A DNA stretch of 54,417 nucleotides from a virus (IMGVR_UViG_3300049893_000864:1-54417), one strand, 5' to 3'. Numbered from the stretch's first letter, positions 19,272 through 26,846 are shown. A program made the numbers and translations. Notes: generated by a model not told the origin, from the sequence alone.

Positions 19272-19957
19272 TTGTCGATGCCCTCTGTTCTGATGTTAAT
19301 GTCACTCCCACATGATTTACATTTCGCTACATCCTCATATATGATCTTTGGCAATGAATCGATCCATTCACCAATCATAGCAACTTGGCCTTCGGTTAGG
19401 TTATCGAGCCAATCCATTAATTCTGCATGAGTCAAATCCTCTGCGGCAAATACCTTATCCTTCATTGTAATCGACTCAATCATACCAGCAGTTACGGCTA
19501 GTGCAGCATTCTGTTCAGTTGCATCCTTTAGATACCGCACGGTATTAATCGTTGGATGTCTCATAGTCACAATAGTAGTTGTATCGACCTTGATATGTTC
19601 AGACTTCGGTTCAGAAGTGATCTTCGTTTTACTCAAGTCGATAATGTATGGTTGTTCATGATTGCATGATGAACAATTAATCGTAGCTTCAATCTGTGAT
19701 CCAATCGATTGTTCTCTTACCTTAATGAACAAAAATTCAGTATCCGCAATTGGAAGCTTGGCTATATTCACTTTGCCAAATGTGCATAGTTCTAGCACTT
19801 GTGCAATAGCCGTTGAGATTTCCTCAATGTTGTTACCTTCCCTTGCAAGAAGCATGATCTTTTCTTCCCGCATAACGAAAGGACGGTATTTGATCTTCTG
19901 TCCTGAAACTGGAAGTGTCAAATTGTAAGTAGGTAGGGTTGGTGCTGGTAAAGGCAT
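19259..19957 (-). CDS. 26: gp26-like baseplate hub / tail assembly chaperone
   Basis: The 232-residue protein starts LPTYNLTLPVSGQKIKYRPF and continues MREEKIMLLAREGN, the pattern of the T4 gp26 baseplate family. It carries two CxxC pairs (INCSSCNHEQ and AKCKSCGSDI), suggesting one zinc site. The family is near T4 gp26 in length (208). The start has GGAG before ATG. The last codons form a -1 slippery sequence leading into the next frame, directly upstream of the tape-measure-like gene, as in lambda G/GT or P2 E/E'. It probably coats or folds the tape measure rather than staying in the virion; that part is inference. Confidence 0.85.
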   Translation of the reverse strand: MPLPAPTLPTYNLTLPVSGQKIKYRPFVMREEKIMLLAREGNNIEEISTAIAQVLELCTFGKVNIAKLPIADTEFLFIKVREQSIGSQIEATINCSSCNHEQPYIIDLSKTKITSEPKSEHIKVDTTTIVTMRHPTINTVRYLKDATEQNAALAVTAGMIESITMKDKVFAAEDLTHAELMDWLDNLTEGQVAMIGEWIDSLPKIIYEDVAKCKSCGSDINIRTEGIDNFFD

Positions 19958-19967
19958 ATTATCTCCA

Positions 19968-20537
19968 TTAAGAAGTAACGAGTTCTTCAGTCATTTTTTC
20001 GTATGCAAATGTAATTGGTATGGTCGAAACATTTCCACCTGATGATGCACCAAATGAAACATCACCAATCATTTTCGGCCATGCATTTACTATGGTTACA
20101 TCATATTTACGCTGATCCATTTTGTTCAGTGCGTAAATAGTTATTTTTGGTGCTACATAATCATCAAAGAAGCTAATTCCATGACCCTCAGTTGAGTAAA
20201 TTGCTTTCCACCACTTTGTAAAGTAGTCACGAACCAAGTTCTTTTCGTCCAAGTAGAAAGTCAAGGTAACAGGATCATAACTGATACCATACGGCATTTC
20301 GAATGGTGCTTCTTCTAGTCTAATTGGGGAACTCAAAAGATTGCGGGCAGGAAAACTAACAGACGCACAGTATAATTCAACCATATTAATGTGTTCTTGA
20401 GGAAGAACTGTTGGTGGGTGAAAGAATACCTCATATCTGGTATCAAACTGTGCCCTGTACTTCTTATTGATAGCCTCAGTAAATTTACCCAACGATGAAG
20501 TTGGTTGGGAATTATTAGATGGACCTGATAGCGGCAT
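19968..20537 (-). CDS. Tail-tube-fold (gp19-family) protein
   Basis: The 189-residue protein shows the spacing of tube proteins: YCASVSFPARNLLSSPI, then MPYGISYDPVTLTFYLDE, RDYFTKWWKAI, a central FDDYV segment and a final YDVTIVNAWPKMIGDVSF. T4 gp19 has 163 residues. As it stands beside gp26-like and tape-measure genes rather than the sheath gene, it may be a tube-initiator or hub-proximal ring rather than the main tube subunit. It follows the next gene with a 1-base gap and has AAGGAAAG upstream. Confidence 0.65.
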   Translation of the reverse strand: MPLSGPSNNSQPTSSLGKFTEAINKKYRAQFDTRYEVFFHPPTVLPQEHINMVELYCASVSFPARNLLSSPIRLEEAPFEMPYGISYDPVTLTFYLDEKNLVRDYFTKWWKAIYSTEGHGISFFDDYVAPKITIYALNKMDQRKYDVTIVNAWPKMIGDVSFGASSGGNVSTIPITFAYEKMTEELVTS

Positions 20538-20538
20538 G

Positions 20539-21135
20539 TTATCTTACTTTCCTTGTTGAATCTCGCCAAACGGCTGATGATGTTGCTTTCTGGAATCCTT
20601 CCAATGGTAACATCGTAACCACCGGCCAATCAATAGACGGAATGTGAACGAACTTACTTCTAACATGACTGAATAGATACCGCTTCACACAAGGTTGAAC
20701 TTCACGCAATCGAGATACATGTCCAATCATTTCCCATGAAAAACGAAGGTACTGAACGTTTCCATCACCTTTTGTAGTAACAGCAAAAGCCATTAACTTA
20801 TCGAGTAAGTTTAATCGCATGGTATAACTTAGGTAATGAAGATTCAAACCAATGAAACTGTAACCATCCATGTTGAATGGGAGAACCAACGGGAACTTGT
20901 CATAGTATGGCAACTTCTCTTTAGTCAATGGATCATACATGAATGCATACATGTGACCGGGCATTACATCAGTACTCAAAGTAGCTTTCTTGTCATTCAA
21001 TAATGAACGATAGTTGATTTGTGCAGAACCGATCAATTCTTGGACTTTTGTCCTGAACCACTGAGCAGACCTCCGTGGTGAGTATTGACGATCTTGACGA
21101 ATCGTTTCAGCAATAGATAAAGGCTTGATAGGCAT
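20539..21135 (-). CDS. Conserved tail/baseplate-associated protein of unknown function
   Basis: The 198-residue protein contains MPGHMYAFMYDPLTKEKLPY and YDKFPLVLPFNMDGYSFIG followed by NLHYLSYTMRLNLLDKL, a pattern I associate with conserved T4-like structural genes, without a known function. It is first in the minus-strand virion block behind a late promoter at 21162 and is followed by the tube-fold gene. No membrane segment or enzymatic motif is visible. Confidence 0.6.
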   Translation of the reverse strand: MPIKPLSIAETIRQDRQYSPRRSAQWFRTKVQELIGSAQINYRSLLNDKKATLSTDVMPGHMYAFMYDPLTKEKLPYYDKFPLVLPFNMDGYSFIGLNLHYLSYTMRLNLLDKLMAFAVTTKGDGNVQYLRFSWEMIGHVSRLREVQPCVKRYLFSHVRSKFVHIPSIDWPVVTMLPLEGFQKATSSAVWRDSTRKVR

Positions 21136-21161
21136 AATGGATTTTCTGTTGAGTCATAATC

Positions 21162-21169
21162 TATTTATG
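21162..21169 (-). promoter_or_regulatory. T4-type late promoter motif CATAAATA
   Basis: CATAAATA on the minus strand lies 26 bases before the ATG at 21135, in the gap between the accessory block and the virion block. It probably drives the virion operon 21135 down to gp25/gp6. Confidence 0.65.
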
Positions 21170-21204
21170 CTTCTTAAAACGCTATTTTTGGGGAATTTTG
21201 GACG

Positions 21205-21230
21205 AAAAAAATGGGCCATTTCTGGCCCAT
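21205..21230 (-). terminator. Rho-independent terminator
   Basis: The minus strand has ATGGGCCA-GAAA-TGGCCCAT followed by TTTTTT. It separates the 21254-21664 gene from the late promoter and virion operon downstream, so accessory transcripts should stop here. Confidence 0.85.
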
Positions 21231-21253
21231 AAGGAAAAATTTAGGATTTGAAA

Positions 21254-21664
21254 TTAGTTTGTGTAGGATTTTACTCCATACTTTTTCAATTCATCTTTTA
21301 CCCGCTTTACTTGGGTTTCAAGATCAGTCAACTCACGTTTCAGTTCCTTGATTTTTAGGATTGAACTATCATCGACTTGAAATATTTCAATTTTCTCAAT
21401 GCGTCCACCACCACCCCAAGTCCAAAAACGATCAAGAGAAACTGCATGCCTGATAACATCATCAAGTTTGCCGGTTACGTGGCCGAGAAGTGGTTCATGG
21501 TGATGACCAGCAAAATCAGGATTATCATCCTCTCCATAAATCATCCACGTTCCAGTTTCATCCCGTGAATGTTTTCCTAGAAGTGTTTTTCCACTGTACG
21601 TAACCGTAGTAAATTGATCGTATGGCGTTTTGCCGTTAATCAGTCTTTCTTTCGTCGGTGTCAT
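21254..21664 (-). CDS. Hypothetical protein with C-terminal coiled coil
   Basis: The 136-residue protein starts at ATG 21664 behind GGAGAAGATA; an ATG 12 bases upstream has no spacing for a binding site. The C-terminal 40 residues (IKELKRELTDLETQVKRVKD) should form a coiled coil. The N-terminal half has HSRDETGTWMIYGEDDN and a His cluster (GHHHEP), but no family is recognised. It overlaps the end of the previous gene and is followed by a terminator, closing the 26846-21254 operon. Confidence 0.7.
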   Translation of the reverse strand: MTPTKERLINGKTPYDQFTTVTYSGKTLLGKHSRDETGTWMIYGEDDNPDFAGHHHEPLLGHVTGKLDDVIRHAVSLDRFWTWGGGGRIEKIEIFQVDDSSILKIKELKRELTDLETQVKRVKDELKKYGVKSYTN

Positions 21665-21941
21665 TATCTTCTCCATTATCTAATTTCCAAGTTTTCTCTA
21701 TAACCGTAACACCCGGTTTCTTCACTCCATGTTGTTCTCTCCATACCCCAATGAACCCAAGATTCTTTCCACATTTTATACAGATAGCATCACACGACAT
21801 TGTTTCACGGACTTCTTCATGTTTGCAAAACCACGTATTTGCCCATGAAATGAATACCGACAACATGACATATAAAATGATCGATGTAAGAATGATACTG
21901 GCAACAATATCCCCAAGGCTGATCGGAATTACAAACTCCAT
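21636..21941 (-). CDS. Membrane-anchored protein with Cys-rich domain
   Basis: The 101-residue protein has one N-terminal membrane helix (about residues 10-32). After it come CKHEE and a CDAICIKCGK cluster that could bind zinc, then a charged tail. AAGGAGATACCA precedes the ATG. It may hold a zinc module at the inner membrane. The family is not recognised. Confidence 0.65.
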   Translation of the reverse strand: MEFVIPISLGDIVASIILTSIILYVMLSVFISWANTWFCKHEEVRETMSCDAICIKCGKNLGFIGVWREQHGVKKPGVTVIEKTWKLDNGEDNDTDERKTD

Positions 21942-21951
21942 TGGTATCTCC

Positions 21952-22446
21952 TTATTCTATGTCTTGCATTTTTTCGCCGCCTAACAATACATCATAGGTG
22001 ATGGAAAATATTCTGTTTACTTCATCAAATAGTGGTTCAATTTTACTTTTGTCTGGATAGTTATCGCACAACGTAATATGTGGGCGATATTTCGGAAACG
22101 TAGGTTCACAACCAGTCAACTTTATAAGTTGTTCTCGTTCATAGATGTGCCAGTTTTCCGGGCGCTCTAGGAGCAATACCAAAACATCCTTTCCAGTTTT
22201 GCTCTTGAAAAAAGTAAGGCCGGATGGTCTAACAATGACATTGTTATTGTCAAGAACAGGAGTTTCGTTAGGAACCTTCGGTGAATACATTACAGTTAAA
22301 TGTGGTTCGTATTCATTACTACTGAGTGGTGGCAAATTCAACCACCTAGTCAAGTAACGAATCAACCAAAGGAATCCAATAGTTGGAATTACATTTCGAT
22401 AAACATAACAACCATTAGTTCCAGTGTAAGTATTATTCTTATTCAT
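21952..22446 (-). CDS. 2H phosphoesterase, candidate Acb1-like anti-CBASS enzyme
   Basis: The 164-residue protein carries the two HxTx motifs that define 2H phosphoesterases: H49-L-T51 in YEPHLTVMYS and H123-I-T125 in YRPHITLCDN. The spacing (74 residues) and length are close to those of T4 Acb1 (152 residues), which hydrolyses cyclic nucleotide messengers of CBASS immunity. Other 2H enzymes (RNA ligase/phosphodiesterase LigT, ADP-ribose cyclic phosphodiesterase) share the same motifs, so the substrate cannot be fixed from sequence. AGGTAAAAG precedes the ATG. It lies in an operon of small accessory and membrane proteins. Confidence 0.75.
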   Translation of the reverse strand: MNKNNTYTGTNGCYVYRNVIPTIGFLWLIRYLTRWLNLPPLSSNEYEPHLTVMYSPKVPNETPVLDNNNVIVRPSGLTFFKSKTGKDVLVLLLERPENWHIYEREQLIKLTGCEPTFPKYRPHITLCDNYPDKSKIEPLFDEVNRIFSITYDVLLGGEKMQDIE

Positions 22447-22453
22447 CTTTTAC

Positions 22454-22633
22454 CTATGCGGTAGTAGACAACTCTCTAACTTGCTCCGCTACTTCATCGT
22501 TGTCAATTTGAAGAAAATCATCCATCTCTGGATTATATGCTTCTACCCTATTATCACTATGATAGTACAGAAACACGCCTTTGTTCGTTTCCAAACGGGT
22601 TACGACAATATCATTCTTTTTCACAAGTTTCAT
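22454..22633 (-). CDS. Small hypothetical protein
   Basis: The 59-residue acidic protein starts MKLVKKNDIVVTRLET if the ATG overlapping the upstream TGA (ATGA, 22633) is used; an in-frame ATG at 22648 would add five residues. The beta-rich first half (IVVTRLETNKGVFLYYHSD) could be a small barrel, and no family is recognised. Confidence 0.55.
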   Translation of the reverse strand: MKLVKKNDIVVTRLETNKGVFLYYHSDNRVEAYNPEMDDFLQIDNDEVAEQVRELSTTA

Positions 22634-22908
22634 TTGTTTCGATTCCATAGCATCTTACACAAAGAATATCCGACCGGAGTTGCAATCAGCAAACCCCAAC
22701 CACCAAGCAACATAGCACTGAAAAAATCATGGGTAACGAGAGAAACGATTGTACCAACAAATCCCGGCAAGGTAAACACTGCAAACATGAACGATCCATA
22801 GATCAAAGCGATCTTTCGATCTTCACTGAGTTTTGTTGATGCAACAATGAGTGCAGTTGCCATCAATACACCAAAATACCAAAACCAAAACGTTACGTCT
22901 ACAAGCAT
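22630..22908 (-). CDS. Small integral membrane protein (three helices)
   Basis: The 92-residue protein has hydrophobic segments at about 4-23, 33-58 and 62-85 and a basic C-terminus (KMLWNRNK), so three membrane helices are likely. GGGAG precedes the ATG. It sits among other membrane proteins that may modify the cell envelope. The function is unknown. Confidence 0.65.
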   Translation of the reverse strand: MLVDVTFWFWYFGVLMATALIVASTKLSEDRKIALIYGSFMFAVFTLPGFVGTIVSLVTHDFFSAMLLGGWGLLIATPVGYSLCKMLWNRNK

Positions 22909-22909
22909 T

Positions 22910-23290
22910 TTACTTACTCCCTAATGCAAGCACAATCAACCCAAGATAGGTTAGCATGTGCAGATATTGATCGAATCCCAACAACCACCAGAATTGTTCA
23001 CTGGTAGTTGGACCCCAATTCAGCTTTCTATTGATATTTAGCTTGGCCCAATCAACATGATAGTGAATCATACCATCCAGAATGGAGAAAAGTACTGCTG
23101 TGCCAAAAGACACAATCGGTGCGAAGAAGAATACGATCAACGTACCAAGACCATGCAGAAAAGCGTGAAGGACACCACCGGGATGACCGTAGGTGCCCTT
23201 ATTCTTGTACTGGTATGGTCCCTGCATCAGGAAGTCAACGATGAAGTGTTTCGTGAAGAACAGAAGAAACAGCAAAAGTATTGAGTTCAT
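22910..23290 (-). CDS. DUF3307-like membrane protein
   Basis: The 126-residue protein has KHFIVDFLMQGPYQYKNKG near the N-terminus, HAFLHGLGT and HYHVDWAKLNIN, then FDQYLHML. Conserved His/Asp residues between hydrophobic helices match the DUF3307 family, found in bacteria and phages and of unknown function. Three or four membrane helices are likely. It abuts the next gene by one base. Confidence 0.7.
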   Translation of the reverse strand: MNSILLLFLLFFTKHFIVDFLMQGPYQYKNKGTYGHPGGVLHAFLHGLGTLIVFFFAPIVSFGTAVLFSILDGMIHYHVDWAKLNINRKLNWGPTTSEQFWWLLGFDQYLHMLTYLGLIVLALGSK

Positions 23291-23330
23291 TATTAATCCA
23301 AGGTAGCAGTGTTGGCAAGATGACTACTGT

Positions 23331-23516
23331 CTAGAAAACAATCACTTTAGTACTTCTAAAATCAAGCAACTTACAACGCTTGCACTTCCGTTTTTGTAGG
23401 AATAATCTCCCAATGACTGTAGGATTATGTTTATTGTTCTCATTCTCACGCAAAACATCGTTTTCTGCATGAAGTGACCAATCAGACCAATCGTGAAACA
23501 ATGTACCTCTACACAT
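23331..23516 (-). CDS. Small CxxC protein
   Basis: The 61-residue protein begins MCRGTLFHDWSDWSLH and has a KCKRCKLLDFR motif, so Cys2 and the CxxC might bind zinc. The start at 23516 is chosen because GGAGGAG lies five bases upstream; a longer frame exists but has no ribosome binding site. No family is recognised. Confidence 0.6.
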   Translation of the reverse strand: MCRGTLFHDWSDWSLHAENDVLRENENNKHNPTVIGRLFLQKRKCKRCKLLDFRSTKVIVF

Positions 23517-23518
23517 GT

Positions 23519-23824
23519 TTACTCCTCCGCTCCCCAAGTACGGTGCTTTTCAGCAACCCATTCGTTACCACCATATTCATCGATCTGCCATTTAACATCA
23601 GCAGGGATTTCAACAATCCGCAATTCCGCAGCCCGACCGTTTGCTTCCTCACCAAGTGTTTCCACAATTTCAACAAGCAGCGGATCATCCCGCTTCCAAT
23701 ACCAAGAATACTCAGGAACCGGCAACCCGGCATCAACCAACTTTTGTTTGTAAAGTTTTGCCGCTTTCTCAGACAGAGAAAAACCACCATAACAAGCATT
23801 GATTACAACCTTACGAGTTTTCAT
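23519..23824 (-). CDS. Conserved phage protein (INACYGGFSLS family)
   Basis: The 101-residue protein carries KVVINACYGGFSLSEKA, DDPLLVEIVETLGEEANGR and EKHRTW, a pattern widespread in phages of many hosts, with no function known to me. The ATG at 23824 overlaps the upstream TGA (ATGA) and has GGAG five bases before it. Confidence 0.75.
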   Translation of the reverse strand: MKTRKVVINACYGGFSLSEKAAKLYKQKLVDAGLPVPEYSWYWKRDDPLLVEIVETLGEEANGRAAELRIVEIPADVKWQIDEYGGNEWVAEKHRTWGAEE

Positions 23825-24003
23825 TTCCACTCCAATCTTTTCAATTCCTCTTCATAATACCGTTGTACTTCCCGAGCGCCGAGATTATTGTTTTCATCGG
23901 TCAATACTCGCACCCTAGCCCGCAACTTTTTTGCCTTCTCTCTTTCTTGCATGAGAAGAACAATCAATTCTTGCTTGGAAAGCTTCTTAAAATCGAGAGC
24001 CAT
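23821..24003 (-). CDS. Small coiled-coil protein
   Basis: The 60-residue basic protein starts MALDFKKLSKQELIVLL and continues as a predicted coiled coil rich in Arg, Lys and Glu. GGAGTATGTA precedes the ATG, which overlaps the upstream stop (TAATG). It could be a DNA-binding or adaptor peptide, and the family is unknown. Confidence 0.6.
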   Translation of the reverse strand: MALDFKKLSKQELIVLLMQEREKAKKLRARVRVLTDENNNLGAREVQRYYEEELKRLEWK

Positions 24004-24314
24004 TACATACTCCAATACAGTTCAGTAGAAGGATCACAACAACGAGGCGTATTAGCCTTGACTTTGATCGGATCACCAAAGATCGTTTTCTTGTCCAGTT
24101 CCTTCTCGATTTCCTTGTAGAAAGTACGAGCGTCGGCAATCGCATAATCCGCAGGATCGGGCATTGCAACACCGGATGCACGACACTGATACTCAAGATT
24201 CGTCAGATGGCGAGTCAACGCTGCTTTCGCAGCACCGAGAGTCTTGTAGCATTCCTTACCCTTTGCACCCTTAACGATTACCGTAGAGTGAACATTGTAG
24301 ACGACGTACATCAT
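24003..24314 (-). CDS. Conserved phage hypothetical protein
   Basis: The 103-residue protein starts with a short beta region (YVVYNVHSTVIVKGAKGKE) and KTLGAAKAALTRHL, a pattern like other small phage proteins, and ends CCDPSTELYWSM. The ATG overlaps the upstream TGA. No catalytic motif is seen. Confidence 0.65.
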   Translation of the reverse strand: MMYVVYNVHSTVIVKGAKGKECYKTLGAAKAALTRHLTNLEYQCRASGVAMPDPADYAIADARTFYKEIEKELDKKTIFGDPIKVKANTPRCCDPSTELYWSM

Positions 24315-24559
24315 GATTGTTTACCATCTCGCATAATGCGATCAACAAAATCGAAATATGATGTCCAACCAACGGCCATCAATATCGCCCCGCATAATCC
24401 AAGCACAAATCCCACAAACAAACCGGCGATATAACCGACAAAGCTTGCGACAAAGCATACAGCAAAGCCGATCAGTGCAGACCACGCAAGAGCGTAGATA
24501 AATGTCAGCGCACCGCCAATGCTGTAATAGATCAATTCATTTCTTAGCTTTGACATCAT
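24311..24559 (-). CDS. Small integral membrane protein
   Basis: The 82-residue protein is mostly one or two long hydrophobic helical hairpins (residues 12-68) rich in Gly, Ala and Phe, flanked by charged ends (MMSKLRNE and RIMRDGKQS). Start and stop overlap both neighbours by four bases. The function is unknown. Confidence 0.65.
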   Translation of the reverse strand: MMSKLRNELIYYSIGGALTFIYALAWSALIGFAVCFVASFVGYIAGLFVGFVLGLCGAILMAVGWTSYFDFVDRIMRDGKQS

Positions 24560-24777
24560 TGTGACCGCTTTCTAATCAAAGGTTTCGCATCATCAGTATC
24601 CCAAGTACTATGAATCATGTATCCGACGACCCAAGTCAGCGGGCCGATCAAACCAGCATACAACCCTATGAAAAGATCAAACAGAAATAGATCATAATCC
24701 CTTATCCACCAGTAGATATAACCAGCAACGCCTGACAAGTACAATGCTACGATCAACAAAATTACCGTAAAGTCCAT
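24556..24777 (-). CDS. Small integral membrane protein
   Basis: The 73-residue protein has two or three membrane helices (about 4-24, 29-47 and possibly 48-56) and a charged C-terminus (KPLIRKRSQ). AGGTGATGAA precedes the ATG. It is coupled to the next membrane protein gene by overlap. No family is recognised. Confidence 0.65.
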   Translation of the reverse strand: MDFTVILLIVALYLSGVAGYIYWWIRDYDLFLFDLFIGLYAGLIGPLTWVVGYMIHSTWDTDDAKPLIRKRSQ

Positions 24778-24781
24778 TTCA

Positions 24782-25180
24782 TCACCTAGTAAGTTCGCAG
24801 CCGATAATATCGGACAGCGTGATTGAAGATTGTCCCGACTGATCTACGATCATCGCCGGAGAAAAGAACACAGCAAATCGCATTTTACCGATCATTGCAG
24901 ACTGCGCTTGCTGAAAGCATTGTGCGATCACCTGCGAATCTTTGGCGTAGATGCTGACTTGCACAGTATTACTATAACTGACGCCAACCAGTGCCGTGAG
25001 GATAGTGCGGTCAAACGCTTTCGGAAAAGGAATGCCAAAAGCACCATCAGTGAGGCTCTTAACATACGTAACATTTTGAAACTCCACTTCGTAAGTATTG
25101 ACTCCAACCAAATGCGGATTGAACGCACTACAAGCGCCGGAAAGTGCCATCAAAGCGGCACAGAGAAAAGAACGAATCAT
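24782..25180 (-). CDS. Exported, possibly lipid-modified protein
   Basis: The 132-residue protein starts MIRSFLCAALMALSGACSAF, a signal peptide followed by a cysteine in a lipobox-like but imperfect context (LSGAC). The start at 25180 is chosen from GGAGG upstream and the ATGA overlap with the preceding gene; a longer frame reads into that gene. The mature part is beta-rich with two further Cys. It may be a periplasmic or outer-membrane factor such as a superinfection blocker; this is a guess. Confidence 0.6.
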   Translation of the reverse strand: MIRSFLCAALMALSGACSAFNPHLVGVNTYEVEFQNVTYVKSLTDGAFGIPFPKAFDRTILTALVGVSYSNTVQVSIYAKDSQVIAQCFQQAQSAMIGKMRFAVFFSPAMIVDQSGQSSITLSDIIGCELTR

Positions 25181-25389
25181 CAAAACGCCTCCAGCAAAGA
25201 AGTAAGTAGAAAGAAAACAGATGCAGCAAGAGCAATCGAAACTACAACAGACGTTGCTGCGATAACCGCTGCCCATCCCGGCTCACGATAACTGAGTATC
25301 GTTATATCCCGCATGATCCATGTGAAGCAACCAGCGCCCAATACAACACATAGCGGGACGAATAGAAGGTGAATCCAATCAAAGTCCAT
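25180..25389 (-). CDS. Small membrane protein
   Basis: The 69-residue protein starts MDFDWIHLL and has two membrane helices (about 6-24 and 39-65). GGAGTGTCTT precedes the ATG at 25389. Its stop overlaps the start of the exported-protein gene, so the two are co-translated and may act together at the envelope. Confidence 0.6.
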   Translation of the reverse strand: MDFDWIHLLFVPLCVVLGAGCFTWIMRDITILSYREPGWAAVIAATSVVVSIALAASVFFLLTSLLEAF

Positions 25390-25520
25390 AAGACACTCCA
25401 ATTTTTACAAGCGCCACCAAGATCGCAGCGCACGAAAAGTACAAAGAAAAAAACAAAATTAGCTGCTCGCCAAATACGCTTTGCACTGCAAGTGATCGAA
25501 TAGTATGCGATTAAAGATCG

Positions 25521-25548
25521 CAAAAGGTAAGGGCCGACGAATCGGCCC
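25521..25548 (-). terminator. Probable hairpin terminator
   Basis: On the minus strand TCGGCCCGATT precedes a stem GGGCCGA-TTCG-TCGGCCC and then TTACCTTTT. The T run is interrupted, so termination may be partial. It lies between the 25773-25573 gene and the membrane-protein genes. The 25390-25572 gap otherwise shows no gene and no clear promoter. Confidence 0.55.
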
Positions 25549-25572
25549 GAATGGTCAGAGTGCGTGATGCGA

Positions 25573-25773
25573 TCAAGCGTGAAACCCGCTCCTGTAATCC
25601 GCCACGGGAACGAACTCGCCAACCTGCAATTGCGACACGATGTAATCGAGCGTTGAACTAATCATTAGCGACCCATCAGGATGCCGCAGGGTAGCATAAA
25701 CTTCGTCCCGTCCGGGTTCCGAAGGGCGACGAAATTCGCCAATGTAACAACCGAGAGGAAAGGTTCGTTTCAT
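25573..25773 (-). CDS. Small hypothetical protein
   Basis: The 66-residue protein starts MKRTFPLGCYIGEFRRPSEP at ATG 25773 behind GGAGTGTTAAC. The rest looks like a small beta domain (DEVYATLRHPDGSLMI). No family is recognised. Confidence 0.55.
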   Translation of the reverse strand: MKRTFPLGCYIGEFRRPSEPGRDEVYATLRHPDGSLMISSTLDYIVSQLQVGEFVPVADYRSGFHA

Positions 25774-25926
25774 GTTAACACTCCGTCCGATCATTGAGAA
25801 AACACCATACCTTCAACCGCAGTGGATACAACCTCCAGATTGTCATGGGTACACGACTCAACCAGTCCGCAAAAAATTCTTTGATTCGTTTCATGATTTT
25901 CTCTTGTATTTACCGTATATGATGGG

Positions 25927-26247
25927 TTATTTGATCCGTGCGTGGCCGGAGATTCGTGCGTCGCCAGAGACCCATGCGCTGCCGGAGATTCGTGCGTCGC
26001 CAGAGACCTGTGCGTTGCCGTAGACCCATGCGCTGCCGTAGACCCATGCATCGCCGTAAATCCGTGCGTTACCGGAGACCCCTGCGTCGCCAGAGACCCA
26101 GCATTCTCCCTCTTGCGAGAGATTTTTCTCGGTCTCAACCCATCCACCGAGGTCTCCTGCCCGCACTCCAATTGAAGGAATATCCTTCAAGGCACGGATA
26201 CGACAAAGACCCTGCTCGCTTCTGTTGTCAGTCAGTTCGTATTTCAT
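25927..26247 (-). CDS. Beta-helix repeat protein (VxGxAxV type)
   Basis: The 106-residue protein starts MKYELTDNRSEQGLCRIRAL and has GDLGGWVETEKNLSQEG, the standard head of a common phage/prophage family. It then carries about nine GDAWVYGSAWV-type six-residue rungs to the end, which should form a small left-handed beta helix. The ATG at 26247 has AGGG upstream. The DNA of the repeats is itself repetitive, which leaves long open frames on both strands. The function is unknown; it is a structural or binding scaffold, not an acyltransferase on present evidence. Confidence 0.8.
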   Translation of the reverse strand: MKYELTDNRSEQGLCRIRALKDIPSIGVRAGDLGGWVETEKNLSQEGECWVSGDAGVSGNARIYGDAWVYGSAWVYGNAQVSGDARISGSAWVSGDARISGHARIK

Positions 26248-26249
26248 GA

Positions 26250-26483
26250 TCAACCCTGCCCAAAAGCGCCGACCGAAATGCCGGTATGCCTGACCATATC
26301 CTCGGCAGCGGCCAGATCAGGGTCATCCTTGCCGAACGATCCGGCGAGCCTGTATCCGATCCACAGGTCATCCTCGGCAATGGCGTAGATAAACAACCCT
26401 TCCCACAGTTTACCGATGTCCCGATACGTGGCATGATGGAACGTACCAGAATCGAGCATCGTGCGAAGTTCGGTCAACGTCAT
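26250..26483 (-). CDS. Small acidic hypothetical protein
   Basis: The 77-residue acidic protein (MTLTELRTMLDSGTFHHATY) has an ATG with AGGAG upstream. Sequence such as LWEGLFIYAIAEDDLWIGYR suggests a small alpha/beta domain. It sits three bases before the beta-helix gene in one operon. Confidence 0.65.
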   Translation of the reverse strand: MTLTELRTMLDSGTFHHATYRDIGKLWEGLFIYAIAEDDLWIGYRLAGSFGKDDPDLAAAEDMVRHTGISVGAFGQG

Positions 26484-26498
26484 GATTTTCTCCTGTAT

Positions 26499-26846
26499 TT
26501 ACCGCACCGAGTTGATATAGCCGTAAGGCAGATTGTTGAGATATTCGAAATAACCGACATCATCGGTGCCATCGGCATCCATCAGATACAGCACGGCAGC
26601 CGCACGGTCGCAGTGGCAAACATCCATTACCGAAGCGACGCTCGCCTCGAAACAACGGATGCCCTCTTGCTCACGCTCAGACTCGATCCGCACCGTGCGG
26701 GCGAGTGAACCCAACAGCGAATCCCACTCCGCTTGCTTGTCATCAGGCGATGCGCTTGACCACCATTGCCGCCAGTCATCCGACGGGCGAAAACCGAATG
26801 CATCCTTGTGCAAGTCAGAAACGAGATGGTCGCAGTAGGTATACAT
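26499..26846 (-). CDS. Conserved phage protein (DLHKDAFGFRP family)
   Basis: The 115-residue protein carries DLHKDAFGFRPSDDWRQWW followed by a helical acidic domain, a pattern found in many phages with no assigned role. It is the first gene behind the perfect-consensus promoter at 26874. AAAGGG precedes the ATG. It heads the run of small genes that continues to 21254. Confidence 0.75.
   Translation of the reverse strand: MYTYCDHLVSDLHKDAFGFRPSDDWRQWWSSASPDDKQAEWDSLLGSLARTVRIESEREQEGIRCFEASVASVMDVCHCDRAAAVLYLMDADGTDDVGYFEYLNNLPYGYINSVR

Noticed and set aside
25791-26171. A 126-residue minus-strand open frame rich in ATHGS repeats
   Set aside because: It is the out-of-frame shadow of the beta-helix gene 25927-26247; repetitive DNA keeps several frames open on both strands, and it has no ribosome binding site.
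25927-26247. CRISPR-like short repeats in the 25930-26110 region
   Set aside because: The periodicity is that of the coding VxGxAxV rungs, with no spacer structure.
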